A stretch of 64,000 nucleotides of DNA from Bacteroidota bacterium (GCA_021801605.1 JAJYXU010000062.1:1-64000), one strand, 5' to 3'; counted from the first letter of the stretch, positions 47,707-59,779 are shown. Translations and numbers: made by a program. Notes: generated by a model from the letters alone, not told the origin.

Positions 47707-50232
47707 ATGAAAAAGATAATTACAAAATCAATCTTTTTTGTATTCTTCTCTACATTTGTTTTCGCACAAACTTCGTTGTTCAATTTGAACGAATACAAAA
47801 CCTTTCTGAATTCTCATCAGAATATGAGCAGACAAGAATTGCTTTCGATGTACGACGCGGGCAAGTTTGAAAAGAGTGTAAAGAATTTTCCTTCAAATAT
47901 TTCGTACCTCGATTCGATCGAACTAAAACTTCAACTTACAGATTACGAGAAGAAGTTATTAAATCAAAACGGATTCTTCGTAACGGAAAGAGTATCGAAC
48001 GACGATGTGATACAAATGCTTCAGAGAATTTATCACCTTGATCTTCCGCTGTTTATATCAACCGATATTATTCTCAAAGCATTTCACCAGTCATACGATA
48101 GAATTCTGAAAGGAGTGGAAATTTCTTTTCTCATTCCAAAACTGGAACAATTGCTATCTGGACTTCAAGACAATTTTAGTATACTAAATCAAAAATATTC
48201 TTCCGATTCCCAGTTGATAAAAATGCTGAAGGATGTTGATCTTTACATCAGTGTTGCGAGAAAACTTCTTACTTCAAATGCACAACCGTTTTACTCAGAT
48301 AATCTATCAAATATCGATCACATATTGAACAATATTGAATCTCTACGTTTGATTGAAGAACCTCTCTTTAGTGAAACGGAGAGAAAAGTTGATTACAGTC
48401 AATTCAAACCAAGGGGGCATTACACCGACGAGAATTTCCCTCAACTTGCGCTCTATTTCAAGACGATGATTTGGCTTGGAAGAACAGAACTTTATCTTAT
48501 CAAACCGGTTTCTGGTGATATATCCCCGTCCGGTCAAGATATTCAAAGACAGGTAATAGATTCATATCTAATTTTCGAGGCGATAAAAACATCAACTGTA
48601 AAACCGATATTTGACGAAATGGAAAAGGTGATCGCTTCTTTTGTTGGAGAGCAAGATAATGTTACTCTCGATCAGTTTAATTCCATAAGTGAAGCTGTTA
48701 ATATTAGCAGCGCTAAAGATTTCCTAAGTATGGAAACCGTTAAAAGATTTCAGGATACCTTAAGCACAAAACCTTTCTCCGGGCAAAAAATTCTTTCACA
48801 GGTGTTATCCTCCGATCCGATTAGTGTCTCTCAAATTAAACCCGCCTCGGCATTTTTACTTTTCGGTCAACGATTCGTAATCGATTCCTACATTACCGGA
48901 AATGTTGTGTTTGATAGAACGAAAAGTAGGAGAATGCTTCCATCTACTCTTGATATTTTGTTTGCTCTTGGCAACTCAGCAGCAGCGCAACTTCTAACTT
49001 CTGAGATAGATAAATTTCAATACGCAACAAATTTAGCAGCACTCCGGTACTTGATAGACTCTTATGACAGTAATTTTTGGAACAGTGCCATCTACAATCT
49101 ATGGTTGAATTCAATTCGCTCCCTCAATCCTCCTGCACAGAGAGAAACGTTACCTCCTTTCATGCAGACCGGCGCTTGGTGGCAGCAGAAAATTAACACT
49201 CAGTTAGCTTCATGGACTGAGTTACGGCATGATAATCTTTTGTATGCAAAACAATCGTATTCCGGATTTCCTATCTGTTCTTTCCCTTTCAGTTATGTTG
49301 AACCTATTCCTGCTTTTTATAAATCAATGAAGGAACTGGCAAATCAAACGATCGAAAAATTTAATAATCTCTCAATAAGCCTTGATCAACAGAAAATTTA
49401 CTTTAATGGTTTTGCACTCGTGATGGATACACTTGAAACAATTGCCCAAAAAGAATTGGATAAGGTTCAGTTGACAGATAAAGAGAATAAATTTTTAAGA
49501 GGCATTTTATACGAAACGCCCGGTTGTGTGCCGGTGATCAATGGATGGTATTCCAACAAGCTTATCTATCAGAATTGGGCTTCTTCGAGAGTCGATCATG
49601 TTGTTGCTGATTTTCACACTTCGCCGGCTGATGAATTTGAAAATATGGTCGGTTGGGTAAAACATGCCGGAACGGGTCTTTTAAATTTGTGCGCCGTTGT
49701 TGCAAATTTACCCGGTTCAGGTGATGTTGCTTTTGTAGGTCCGGTTTCAAGTTATTATGAATACACAACAACAAATTTCTTGCGGTTGACTGATGAGGAA
49801 TGGCAAAAAACTTTTTTGAAACAATCGCTGCGACCGGATTGGGTAAATATTTATCTGGCGGATAGCAAAGGCGAATCGCGCGGAACAGGCGCACAATTAA
49901 TAACCGGAATTAAAGAAGAGAATGTAAATCATTCTCCAATCCCAACTAAAAATATTATTGTTCAAAACTATCCTAATCCATTCAACTCGGAAACAATAAT
50001 TCGCGTTACCGTCCCATCACGTTATGCAAATTCAAATTCTTCGTTAACAGTATACAATTTGCAAGCTGAAGTTGTTAAAAAACTATTTGTCGGAGAACTT
50101 CAAGCAGGGAATTATTTGATAAAGTGGAACGGCAGAAACGAATTTGATCAACTTGTCTCAAGCGGAATTTATTTTTACGAGTTTAAAATTGCAGGTGCAA
50201 AAGCTGTTGGCAAAATGAATTTACTGAAATGA
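47707..50232 (+). CDS. DUF3160-containing secreted protein with T9SS type A-like C-terminal sorting domain
   Basis: Signal peptide; C-terminus IIVQNYPNPFNSETIIRVTVPS...GNYLIKWNGRNEFDQLVSSGIYFYEFKIAGAKAVGKMNLLK. Confidence 0.8.
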   Translation: MKKIITKSIFFVFFSTFVFAQTSLFNLNEYKTFLNSHQNMSRQELLSMYDAGKFEKSVKNFPSNISYLDSIELKLQLTDYEKKLLNQNGFFVTERVSNDDVIQMLQRIYHLDLPLFISTDIILKAFHQSYDRILKGVEISFLIPKLEQLLSGLQDNFSILNQKYSSDSQLIKMLKDVDLYISVARKLLTSNAQPFYSDNLSNIDHILNNIESLRLIEEPLFSETERKVDYSQFKPRGHYTDENFPQLALYFKTMIWLGRTELYLIKPVSGDISPSGQDIQRQVIDSYLIFEAIKTSTVKPIFDEMEKVIASFVGEQDNVTLDQFNSISEAVNISSAKDFLSMETVKRFQDTLSTKPFSGQKILSQVLSSDPISVSQIKPASAFLLFGQRFVIDSYITGNVVFDRTKSRRMLPSTLDILFALGNSAAAQLLTSEIDKFQYATNLAALRYLIDSYDSNFWNSAIYNLWLNSIRSLNPPAQRETLPPFMQTGAWWQQKINTQLASWTELRHDNLLYAKQSYSGFPICSFPFSYVEPIPAFYKSMKELANQTIEKFNNLSISLDQQKIYFNGFALVMDTLETIAQKELDKVQLTDKENKFLRGILYETPGCVPVINGWYSNKLIYQNWASSRVDHVVADFHTSPADEFENMVGWVKHAGTGLLNLCAVVANLPGSGDVAFVGPVSSYYEYTTTNFLRLTDEEWQKTFLKQSLRPDWVNIYLADSKGESRGTGAQLITGIKEENVNHSPIPTKNIIVQNYPNPFNSETIIRVTVPSRYANSNSSLTVYNLQAEVVKKLFVGELQAGNYLIKWNGRNEFDQLVSSGIYFYEFKIAGAKAVGKMNLLK

Positions 50233-50241
50233 TTTTAAGGG

Positions 50242-50332
50242 TGGTTCTAAAAACTATCTTTTGTAAAAATTTAACGCAGAGAACGCAAAGAATATGCAAA
50301 GTCCGCAGAAAATATTGAAGTTTTTAGAACCA
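50242..50332. mobile_element. TIR element tggttctaaaaact...agtttttagaacca enclosing an aacgcagagaacgcaaag repeat
   Basis: Perfect 14-bp TIRs 50242-50255 and 50319-50332; second copy at 36699-36925. Confidence 0.75.
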
Positions 50333-50509
50333 GACTTAAGTTGTTATTTTGTAAAAGGGGGTGAAAGTTTTTTATTATCCTTCATAACAAACCGAAAATA
50401 ATTCATGCCTACCTAAAGTTTCTTATCGGATATTTAACTATTCTGTTTTAGATTGCTGCTGCAAAATTCGAAATTATTTTTCTCAACCCGTCAACTACCG
50501 GAGGTTGGT

Positions 50510-51877
50510 ATGCTTTCACAGCTACTCAAACCCGAAATAACAGATTTAATTCAAAATAGACAGTTCACCGCGCTAAAAGAAATCTTAGTTGATTGGATGC
50601 CGATTGACATAGCAGATCTTTTTCTTTCATTACCCGAGAACGAACAAGCAATATTTTTCCGACTCCTGCCTAAAGATCTTGCAGCAGATGTTTTTGAATA
50701 TTTTGATGTTGATGCACAATTAAGTTTGATTCAACTTCTAAGTAAAGAAGATGTTGCATCAATTCTAAATGAAATGGCAGATGATGATAGAACTGCTTTA
50801 TTTGAAGAGGTGCCGCCGAACGTTGTAAAACAGATGCTCACTTATCTATCACCCGAACAAAGAAAAATTTCTCAGCAGCTTCTCGGCTATCCGGAGAATA
50901 GTATTGGTCGTTTAATGACACCCGATTACATTGCGGCTCATCAGCATTGGACGGTGCAAGAAACACTTAATTACATCCGGATATATGGAAAAAACAGCGA
51001 GACTCTTAACGAGGTTTACGTTGTAAATGAAAAAGGAATTTTGATAGACGATATCAATATACGTGAATTTCTTCTTTCACCTTTGGAAGAAAAAGTTAAC
51101 GATTTAATGGATTTCAATTTTGTTTCATTAAAAGTGAACGATGACCAGGAAACCGCTGTAGATGTATTTAAAAAATATGATAGAACCGCTTTGCCGGTCA
51201 CAGATTCCAGCGGTGTTCTTGTTGGAATTATTACTGTAGATGACGTTTTGGATATTGCGGAAGAAGAAGCAACGGAAGATATTCAAAAAATTGCGGCAGT
51301 TGAAGCTTTGGATGAACCATACCCCGATATTTCTCTTTTAAGCATGATTAAAAAAAGAGCAGGATGGTTGAGCATCTTATTTCTTGGAGAGATGTTGACC
51401 GCAACCGCAATGGGCTTTTTTGAACATGAAATTGAGAAAGCTATTGTGCTTGCCCTCTTTGTTCCGTTAATAATCTCGAGCGGTGGAAACTCCGGTTCCC
51501 AGGCTGCAACTTTGGTTATTCGTGCCCTTGCTTTAAGGGAAGTATCTCTAAAAAATTGGTTCTTCATTTTTAAAAGAGAAGTTACAACCGGCTTGGCTCT
51601 CGGCGCAATTCTTTCTTTGATTGGTTTTTTAAGAATCACACTTTGGCAATCGGTAGGACATATATATGGTGACCAATGGTTTTTGCTTGCGCTCACTGTA
51701 AGTGTTTCTTTAATTGGAGTAGTTACGTGGGGAACATTAATGGGCTCGATGCTTCCTTTGGTTATTAAGAAACTTGGATTTGACCCGGCAACCTCTTCTG
51801 CTCCGTTTGTTGCAACTCTTGTTGACGTTACCGGATTGATAATTTATTTTTCTGTTGCGTTGGTTATTTTATTATAG
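50510..51877 (+). CDS. mgtE: Magnesium transporter MgtE
   Basis: MgtE N domain, CBS pair, C-terminal TM with SSGGNSGSQAATLVIRALALREV. Confidence 0.95.
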   Translation: MLSQLLKPEITDLIQNRQFTALKEILVDWMPIDIADLFLSLPENEQAIFFRLLPKDLAADVFEYFDVDAQLSLIQLLSKEDVASILNEMADDDRTALFEEVPPNVVKQMLTYLSPEQRKISQQLLGYPENSIGRLMTPDYIAAHQHWTVQETLNYIRIYGKNSETLNEVYVVNEKGILIDDINIREFLLSPLEEKVNDLMDFNFVSLKVNDDQETAVDVFKKYDRTALPVTDSSGVLVGIITVDDVLDIAEEEATEDIQKIAAVEALDEPYPDISLLSMIKKRAGWLSILFLGEMLTATAMGFFEHEIEKAIVLALFVPLIISSGGNSGSQAATLVIRALALREVSLKNWFFIFKREVTTGLALGAILSLIGFLRITLWQSVGHIYGDQWFLLALTVSVSLIGVVTWGTLMGSMLPLVIKKLGFDPATSSAPFVATLVDVTGLIIYFSVALVILL

Positions 51878-51905
51878 TTGATTTCATTAAAAATTAGAGA
51901 TTAAC

Positions 51906-52595
51906 ATGGCTTCAGAACAATTTGAACTATTTGTTATTCTTCTCAAACTTAAATCCTATTTAATAAGTTTGATGGACGATCCTTCTCTGGAGTATAATAG
52001 CTTTGATTTTACTGAAGAATATTTACTAAGAAAATATCCCGGGCGTAAAGAGGAAGTTCTGGAATTGCTTGTAGCCAATAAAATTGAGAGTGATGCTCAG
52101 ATTGCTTTCAATGAAAATATACAGCACAAGTTCAAGGAGATGGTTATAGGGCTGGATTCTCATCATAAGCTTTCGGAAATTTTGGATAAATTCCAAATTG
52201 CTGCAATCAACGATACGCTTAAAGAAAAAACGCTCGATAATATAAAACTGTATCGCGAACAAAAGTTGAAAGAGATAGTTTCGGTTTTACTTCAACTTGC
52301 AAGAATTTGGACAAAGCGGAATGAAATTGAAAATAATATTGAAGATTTCTCACTGTTAGATGAAGAAAAGGTAATTCGCCCCGAAGAATTGGAAGAATTG
52401 GGACAACTCGATTTTGAAACGTCGGTTTCATATAAAACAATATCTAAGCTTACAGAAATTTATTTAGAACAGTTGGCAGAATACTATTTCAAATTTGGCG
52501 GAGATATCTCTTTAGTTAAACTCTTAGACAGTGTGGATGAATTTAAGCAGATGGTCTCTTCTAAATATCGGAACCTATTTAATAACATAGACTAG
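51906..52595 (+). CDS. Hypothetical ScpA-like helical protein
   Basis: Acidic helical 229-aa ORF; weak kleisin-like resemblance only. Confidence 0.4.
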   Translation: MASEQFELFVILLKLKSYLISLMDDPSLEYNSFDFTEEYLLRKYPGRKEEVLELLVANKIESDAQIAFNENIQHKFKEMVIGLDSHHKLSEILDKFQIAAINDTLKEKTLDNIKLYREQKLKEIVSVLLQLARIWTKRNEIENNIEDFSLLDEEKVIRPEELEELGQLDFETSVSYKTISKLTEIYLEQLAEYYFKFGGDISLVKLLDSVDEFKQMVSSKYRNLFNNID

Positions 52596-52687
52596 ATCCC
52601 AACAAATTTCAATAAAATTATTCATAAAGTTATTTAATAAAAAATTATAGATTAACCATTCGCATCAATAGTTTGTCATTCTAAAAT

Positions 52688-52963
52688 CTAGTCGAAACTT
52701 TTACGCCAGCTTCTCATTAAAAAACCGGTAATCAATAAAGCGCTCCCTATGAGAGCAACTTTAATGTATTGATCTGAATAATAATAATATCCGCCTATTG
52801 CTACCGGAATATTCTGCATTTCAAAAGGAGTAAGTCCTTCACCGCGGACAATCTCAACTTTGTAACTTATATGAAGAAGAGCATACGCTAAAATTACACC
52901 TCCTTGAAGAAAACAGACTATATCAACAAGAGCAAATACTATAACAGACATTATTTTTTTCAT
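52688..52963 (-). CDS. Hypothetical small membrane protein
   Basis: 91 aa, two hydrophobic segments. Confidence 0.5.
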   Translation of the reverse strand: MKKIMSVIVFALVDIVCFLQGGVILAYALLHISYKVEIVRGEGLTPFEMQNIPVAIGGYYYYSDQYIKVALIGSALLITGFLMRSWRKSFD

Positions 52964-52991
52964 TTGTGCCTCGTAAATTAAATAATGTATG

Positions 52992-53065
52992 TACCCCGGA
53001 GAGGAATCGAACCTCCGACCAACAGTTTAGGAAACTGCTGCTCTATCCTTCTGAGCTACCGGGGC
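52992..53065 (-). tRNA. tRNA-Arg (anticodon CCT)
   Basis: Cloverleaf GCCCCGG-TA-GCTCAGAAGGATAGAGC-A-GCAGT-TTCCTAA-ACTGT-TGGTC-GGAGGTTCGATTCCTC-TCCGGGG-TA; CCT in anticodon loop. Confidence 0.93.
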
Positions 53066-53152
53066 AGAAATCTACAGCCAAAATATAATCAAAAGAATCT
53101 ATCTCTCTAATAGTGAGGAATCAAAATTGAATTTCCTTCTCTTTTTTAATAA

Positions 53153-54490
<1,338 letters not shown>

Positions 54491-54536
54491 GTTTTAGGGA
54501 ATTAAATAATGAATCCCCGCTTTAGGGGCAATGCTG

Positions 54537-54672
54537 TCAGGTTAAGGGAGCGAATAAAGAAAAATGGTAAACAATGGAACGCTGATAACGCAGATCGAGC
54601 GGATTTTCGCAGATTGATCAGCGTTAAATCAGCGTCATCTGTGTTCTATTTAATCTTAGGGTGACAGCATTG
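54537..54672. mobile_element. About 136-bp MITE-like element with TIRs and 9-bp flanking direct repeats
   Basis: GCAATGCTGTCA (54538-54549)/TGACAGCATTGC (54662-54673); CGCTTTAGG at 54528-54536 and 54673-54681; core cgctgataacgcagatcgagcggattttcgcag. Confidence 0.7.
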
Positions 54673-54734
54673 CGCTTTAGGCGGGAGTTTTTGTCTATAT
54701 AGATACTTCACAACACAATATTCCTATTGAGGTA

Positions 54735-56120
54735 ATGATGCCTAAGTATACAATCAAAACAATTAATGAGTTAATTAAAAAAAACAAAATTGAATTTATT
54801 GATTTAAAATCTATTGACCTTTCGGGACGGCTTCATCACATCTCACTTCCGGTATTTGATAACATAATTGCCAAACTTACAACCGAGGGAGTAGGATTTG
54901 ATGGATCCAGTTTTGGTTTTCGCAAAGTTGAAAACAGCGATATGATAATGATTCCCGATTTGGATACAGCTGTGATCGATTTATTCCGTGATGCGCCGAC
55001 TTTAAGTTTTTATTCCAACATTGTTTTAACCGATGAAAAACATTCACGTTTTTCTCAAGATGGAAGATATTTGGCAAAACAAGCGGAATCGCTTCTAAAA
55101 AAATTAACCGGCGCTGATAAATCCTGGTGGGGACCCGAATTTGAATTTTATATATTCTCCAAAGTTGAATACGATACACGCACTGCCACATCATATTATA
55201 AAGTTGAACATGCAGAAGAATTTTATAAACGTGCTTATCATGCGGCAAATCCATTTGATATTTATGATGATTTCCGAGACGAGGCATCAAAACTTCTTCA
55301 AAAGTTCGGAATAAAAATTAAATATCATCATCATGAAACAGGAGAACGCGGTCAGCAGGAGATTGAAACTTATTTCAGCGATCTATTAACCACGGCAGAT
55401 AATATTATAACTGCAAAATATGTTCTGTTCAATCTTGCAAAACGGAAAGATCTTTCTCTTACTTTTATGCCTAAGCCAATGTATCAACAGCCTGGCAATG
55501 GTTTGCATTTACATCTCTATCTTACTAAAAATGGGAAGAATGCTTTCTATAAAAAAGGTGAATATGGAAATATGAATAAGCTTGGCAGATTTTTTATCGG
55601 CGGAATGTTGAAACATGGTCCGGCTCTATCCGCATTTACAAATCCAAGCACAAATTCTTATAAGCGGTTAGTGCCCGGTTTCGAAGCTCCGGTTGCACTA
55701 ACTTATGGGCGCGGTAATAGGGCTTCGGCTATAAGAATTCCAAAATATGTTTCTAATCATGATGAGACACGTTTCGAATACCGTCCGCCTGATGCAACGA
55801 TCAATCCATATTTATGTTTAACAGCAATGCTTCTTGCCGGAATTGATGGCGTAGTAAATAAAATTGATCCGGTTAAGGAAGGATTTGGTCCTTACGATAA
55901 AAATTTTCTTGATGAAGAGCATAAAAAAAAGATTCATTTTTTGCCGCGGAACTTAAATGAGGCGCTCGATGCTTTGCAGGCAGACAATGACTTTTTGAAA
56001 AGAGGAAATATTTTTGACGATGAATTGCTTCAGCAGTGGATTAATTTGAAAGAAGATGAGATTCATGCAATCGGTACAATGCCTCATCCGTTTGAATACA
56101 AAATGTATTTCACGCTTTAA
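54735..56120 (+). CDS. glnA: Glutamine synthetase (type I)
   Basis: GVGFDGSSFGFRKVENSDMIMIPD; GPEFEFYIF; PGNGLHLHL; GRGNRASAIRIP; RFEYRPPDATINPYL. Confidence 0.92.
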   Translation: MMPKYTIKTINELIKKNKIEFIDLKSIDLSGRLHHISLPVFDNIIAKLTTEGVGFDGSSFGFRKVENSDMIMIPDLDTAVIDLFRDAPTLSFYSNIVLTDEKHSRFSQDGRYLAKQAESLLKKLTGADKSWWGPEFEFYIFSKVEYDTRTATSYYKVEHAEEFYKRAYHAANPFDIYDDFRDEASKLLQKFGIKIKYHHHETGERGQQEIETYFSDLLTTADNIITAKYVLFNLAKRKDLSLTFMPKPMYQQPGNGLHLHLYLTKNGKNAFYKKGEYGNMNKLGRFFIGGMLKHGPALSAFTNPSTNSYKRLVPGFEAPVALTYGRGNRASAIRIPKYVSNHDETRFEYRPPDATINPYLCLTAMLLAGIDGVVNKIDPVKEGFGPYDKNFLDEEHKKKIHFLPRNLNEALDALQADNDFLKRGNIFDDELLQQWINLKEDEIHAIGTMPHPFEYKMYFTL

Positions 56121-56184
56121 AATTAATATTAGATTCAGCTTATTATGAACGGATTTTAGAAAACTATAAAAACTAATTTCATTT

Positions 56185-57189
56185 GTGAAAATTCTTGTTA
56201 TTAATACAAAATTTCTTGGAGATTTGATTGTCTCAACGCCGGGACTTAAGGCATTAAGAGAAAAAAATCCCAGTTCAGAAATAGTATTGATTGCAAGGAA
56301 AGGTTATGAAGATACATTAAGGAATAATCCGAATATCAGCCGGATTATTTCTTTCGACTTTGGAGTAAAGAAGAAAAATATTTTCAGCAGGATTTCTGCT
56401 GAGATCAAATTTATCCGTCAAATCCGTAAAGAAAAATTTGACGTTATTATATCACTCCACCCCGGAGATCGAATTGCATTTTTAGCCTGGTTCAGTGGAT
56501 CCAAAATTCGAATTGCACCCCGTAAACAGCCGTTTAATTTTCTGTTTAATGTTCTGGTTGATGTTGAAGAAGATTCAATCAGTTATCTGGATTACTACAA
56601 CAAACTCATTTCAGCTTTCACCAATGAATGTGTTGATTATAAGACAGAATTTTTTGTCCCTAATGAAAACGAACAATGGGCGGAAGAATTCCTAAGAACA
56701 AATAAACTGAAAGAAGATGATATGTTATTAGTAATTCATCCAGGAGCTAGCGAGCCGACAAAAATATGGCAATCTAAAAATTATGCTGAGTTGATCGGGA
56801 AAATTTCAAACGAAATTTTTTTTAAGGTTTTGATTATCACTGGACCAAAAGAAGAAAAAATTGCTGAAGAGATTTTAGAAAAAGTTAAAAATATAAATGT
56901 TCTGCTCTACAATTCTAAAGATATAAACCTCACGGCTGCATTGATTAAAAAAGCCAAGCTATTCATTTCTAACGATACGGGAACCAGACATTTAGCCGTT
57001 GCCTTAAAAATTCCAGTAATTGCATTGATGCCGAATGATAATATGAAATGCTGGAATTTTTATGATGACGCAGATAATCATTTTGTGCTAACAGGCAAAA
57101 GATCCTTCCCGGAAAACGGAATACCATTTCTTGGTTCTATTACTGTTGATGAAGTTTTTAACAAAGTAAATGAAGTCCTGAAAAAATGA
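56185..57189 (+). CDS. Glycosyltransferase family 9 (heptosyltransferase-like)
   Basis: FLGDLIVSTPGLKALREKNP; VIHPGASEPTKIWQSKNYAELI; FISNDTGTRHLA. Confidence 0.88.
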   Translation: MKILVINTKFLGDLIVSTPGLKALREKNPSSEIVLIARKGYEDTLRNNPNISRIISFDFGVKKKNIFSRISAEIKFIRQIRKEKFDVIISLHPGDRIAFLAWFSGSKIRIAPRKQPFNFLFNVLVDVEEDSISYLDYYNKLISAFTNECVDYKTEFFVPNENEQWAEEFLRTNKLKEDDMLLVIHPGASEPTKIWQSKNYAELIGKISNEIFFKVLIITGPKEEKIAEEILEKVKNINVLLYNSKDINLTAALIKKAKLFISNDTGTRHLAVALKIPVIALMPNDNMKCWNFYDDADNHFVLTGKRSFPENGIPFLGSITVDEVFNKVNEVLKK

Positions 57190-58220
57190 AATTAGTGCCT
57201 GCTGAAAATATTCTTATTATTAAGTGGGGAGCCCTAGGCGATCTAATAATGGCAACTTCTGCGATTAAAGCTGTACGCGATAATTATCCCAATGCTAAGA
57301 TTACTATGCTTTCCAATTTGATAATGAAAGAACTATTACCGGAAGGTTATATTATTGATGAATATATTTTTCTTAGTAGAGGTGGCAGACATGTTAATGA
57401 ATCATTTCTCAATCAGCTTTGGATGTTAAGAGAATTAAGAAAAAGAAAGTTCGATCTGGCAATTAACCTGAAATGGAAATCTGAAAGGGCAAGTGTATTA
57501 ACCTTTCTCAGCGGTGCCAAGGAAAGAATTGGTTATCATCAAAAATATTTCTCCTTTTGTTATACACACCAAATTGTGCATCCAGAGGGACGTTATCAGG
57601 AAGTAGATCGAAATTTAGATATTGTGAAAAGTTTTGGCATTAAGGTCAACGATGCTACTCCTATAATTTTTATTTCCGATGAAGATAAAAAATTTGCAGA
57701 TGATTTTTTTCTAAGCGGTTCGCTTCAAAAAGAAAATACAATATGTATTCATCCCGGCGCAAGTAAAGCTAGCCGAGCATGGTTGCCGGAAAGATATGTA
57801 GAGTTATCAAAAAAAATGATTTCTGAATTCGGCGTTAAAATTTTAGTTACATGGGGAATTAATGAATTAAACCTTGCAAATGGTATTGTTGAATCAATCG
57901 GCAGCAATGCAATTCTTTCCTCAAAAACAAAATCAATTGCAGAACTTGGAGCCATGATTGCACATTGCAAGTTGTTCATTTCAGTTTGTACGGGACCAAT
58001 GAATGTAGCAAACGCAGTCGGCACTCCAATAATTGCTTTGTTAGGTTCAACAGATCCATTGGATTGGTCGCCCGTAGGAGAAATACATCGGACAATTAAA
58101 TCGCCACTTGTACTTGAACATTATACCGATGAAGATGAGCGAAAAGCGCTGGATGATATCTCTGTCCAAAATGTTCTGAATGTAGCAGAAGAAAAGTGGA
58201 ACGAGTTTAGAAAACTATGA
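57186..58220 (+). CDS. Glycosyltransferase family 9 (heptosyltransferase-like)
   Basis: IIKWGALGDLIMATSAIKAVRDNYP; CIHPGASKASRAWLPERYVELS; FISVCTGPMNVANAVGTPIIALLGSTDP. Confidence 0.9.
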   Translation: MKLVPAENILIIKWGALGDLIMATSAIKAVRDNYPNAKITMLSNLIMKELLPEGYIIDEYIFLSRGGRHVNESFLNQLWMLRELRKRKFDLAINLKWKSERASVLTFLSGAKERIGYHQKYFSFCYTHQIVHPEGRYQEVDRNLDIVKSFGIKVNDATPIIFISDEDKKFADDFFLSGSLQKENTICIHPGASKASRAWLPERYVELSKKMISEFGVKILVTWGINELNLANGIVESIGSNAILSSKTKSIAELGAMIAHCKLFISVCTGPMNVANAVGTPIIALLGSTDPLDWSPVGEIHRTIKSPLVLEHYTDEDERKALDDISVQNVLNVAEEKWNEFRKL

Positions 58221-58324
58221 ATGGTGATTTAATAATTTTTGCTAAATCTATCCAAAATTTTCCCATAAAATCTTTTGTGAAATGTTAACGTTAATTTTAC
58301 AATCTATTAAAAGGTAACTCGCTT

Positions 58325-59209
58325 TTGCTTGGTGAAATAGCTGCATTAATAACTGCTTTATTATGGTCGGGCACTTCTATTGCGTTTACAGAAGCTTCAA
58401 TAAGAGTTGGACCTATCTACGTCAATGTAACGCGTATGTTCATGGCTCTTCTTTATCTATCCATAACTCTGCTGATAATAAATGTGAAAATTGATCTATC
58501 AATTCATCAGATATGGAATTTAGTAATAAGCGGTTTTGCCGGATTAGTAGTGGGAGATACTTTTTTATTCAAAGCATATAGAAGTATAGGCGCAAGAATA
58601 AGTATGCTTGTTATGGCTGCGGTTCCGCCGATTTCTGCTTTGTTAGCATTCTTTTTCCTTGGTGAACGAATATCTTTTTATGGGATAATAGGAATTGTAG
58701 TAACTGTTTCAGGTATTGCGGTTGTAGTTTTGAAAAGAGAGGAGAAACCTACTTCGAATTACAAAATTGATTACACTGGAATTTTTTATGCGTTGATTGG
58801 AGCTACCGGTCAAGCTGTTGGACTGATCTTTGCAAAACATGCTTTCAATGAAGGAGAAATCAGCGGCTTTCTTGCAAGCTTTGTCCGCATCATTTCTGCA
58901 GTCATAATAATTTATCCACTTGCGGTGCTAACGAGGCGGTATAAAAATCCTGTTCAAGTTTTTATGAAGGATAAAAAAGCTCTTCTTTACACAGCAATTG
59001 GATCCATAATTGGTCCTTTCCTTGGGATTACATTCAGCATGATCTCAATCTCTCATTCAAAAGTTGGAATTGCTTCCACGCTTATGGCTACCGTGCCAAT
59101 TATTATGCTGCCGTTAGTTCGTTATTATTACAAAGAAAAATTGTCATGGATCTCAATCTTTGGTGCAGTGGTAGCGGTGAGCGGGATAGCCATTCTATTC
59201 ATGTCTTAG
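58325..59209 (+). CDS. EamA family (DMT) transporter
   Basis: Ten TM segments; PPISALLAFFFLGERISFYGIIGIVV repeat signature. Confidence 0.9.
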   Translation: MLGEIAALITALLWSGTSIAFTEASIRVGPIYVNVTRMFMALLYLSITLLIINVKIDLSIHQIWNLVISGFAGLVVGDTFLFKAYRSIGARISMLVMAAVPPISALLAFFFLGERISFYGIIGIVVTVSGIAVVVLKREEKPTSNYKIDYTGIFYALIGATGQAVGLIFAKHAFNEGEISGFLASFVRIISAVIIIYPLAVLTRRYKNPVQVFMKDKKALLYTAIGSIIGPFLGITFSMISISHSKVGIASTLMATVPIIMLPLVRYYYKEKLSWISIFGAVVAVSGIAILFMS

Positions 59210-59254
59210 ATGATTATTACAACTGCTTGCAATTATTTAGCAAAATCTAGATAA

Positions 59255-59779
59255 TCAGAAGTATTGCTCGGCTATCTTAATAAAACTCAAGAAATCCTTT
59301 GAAGAAAAAAACACAAAGAATACTTTTTCCATGGTCAATTCATTTTTTAAGAACTCGTTTGTTACGTTACATGCAATTCTTGAAGCACGCTCAAATGGAA
59401 ATGAATACGCACCTGTGCTGATGGCAGGAAATGCAATAGAGTGAACTCCGTTCTCTAAGGCAACTCGAAAAGAATTTTTATAACAGCTTGATAGCAATTC
59501 ATCTTCATTTAAATTACCCCCTTGCCATACGGGACCAACCGTATGAATCACATATTTTGCGTATAAATTATAACCTTTTGTGATTTTTGCTTCTCCCGTT
59601 TTGCATCCTTTCAGAGTGCGGCATTCCTCCAACAGTTTTGGTCCTGCCGCTCTGTGAATTGCACCATCTACACCGCCACCTTCAAGGAGAGAGCTGTTTG
59701 CTGCATTTACTATTGCATCAACATGAAGTTTTGTGATATCATTTTCTACTATTTCGATTTGTTTATTCATGATTGTCAA
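59255..59779 (-). CDS. Macro domain protein (O-acetyl-ADP-ribose deacetylase-like)
   Basis: [66 protein letters not shown]. Confidence 0.95.
   Translation of the reverse strand: MTIMNKQIEIVENDITKLHVDAIVNAANSSLLEGGGVDGAIHRAAGPKLLEECRTLKGCKTGEAKITKGYNLYAKYVIHTVGPVWQGGNLNEDELLSSCYKNSFRVALENGVHSIAFPAISTGAYSFPFERASRIACNVTNEFLKNELTMEKVFFVFFSSKDFLSFIKIAEQYF

Noticed and set aside
52992-53065. Possible unusual tRNA because the first acceptor pair appears as G-U
   Set aside because: The rest of the cloverleaf is regular, and a terminal wobble is not enough to call it aberrant
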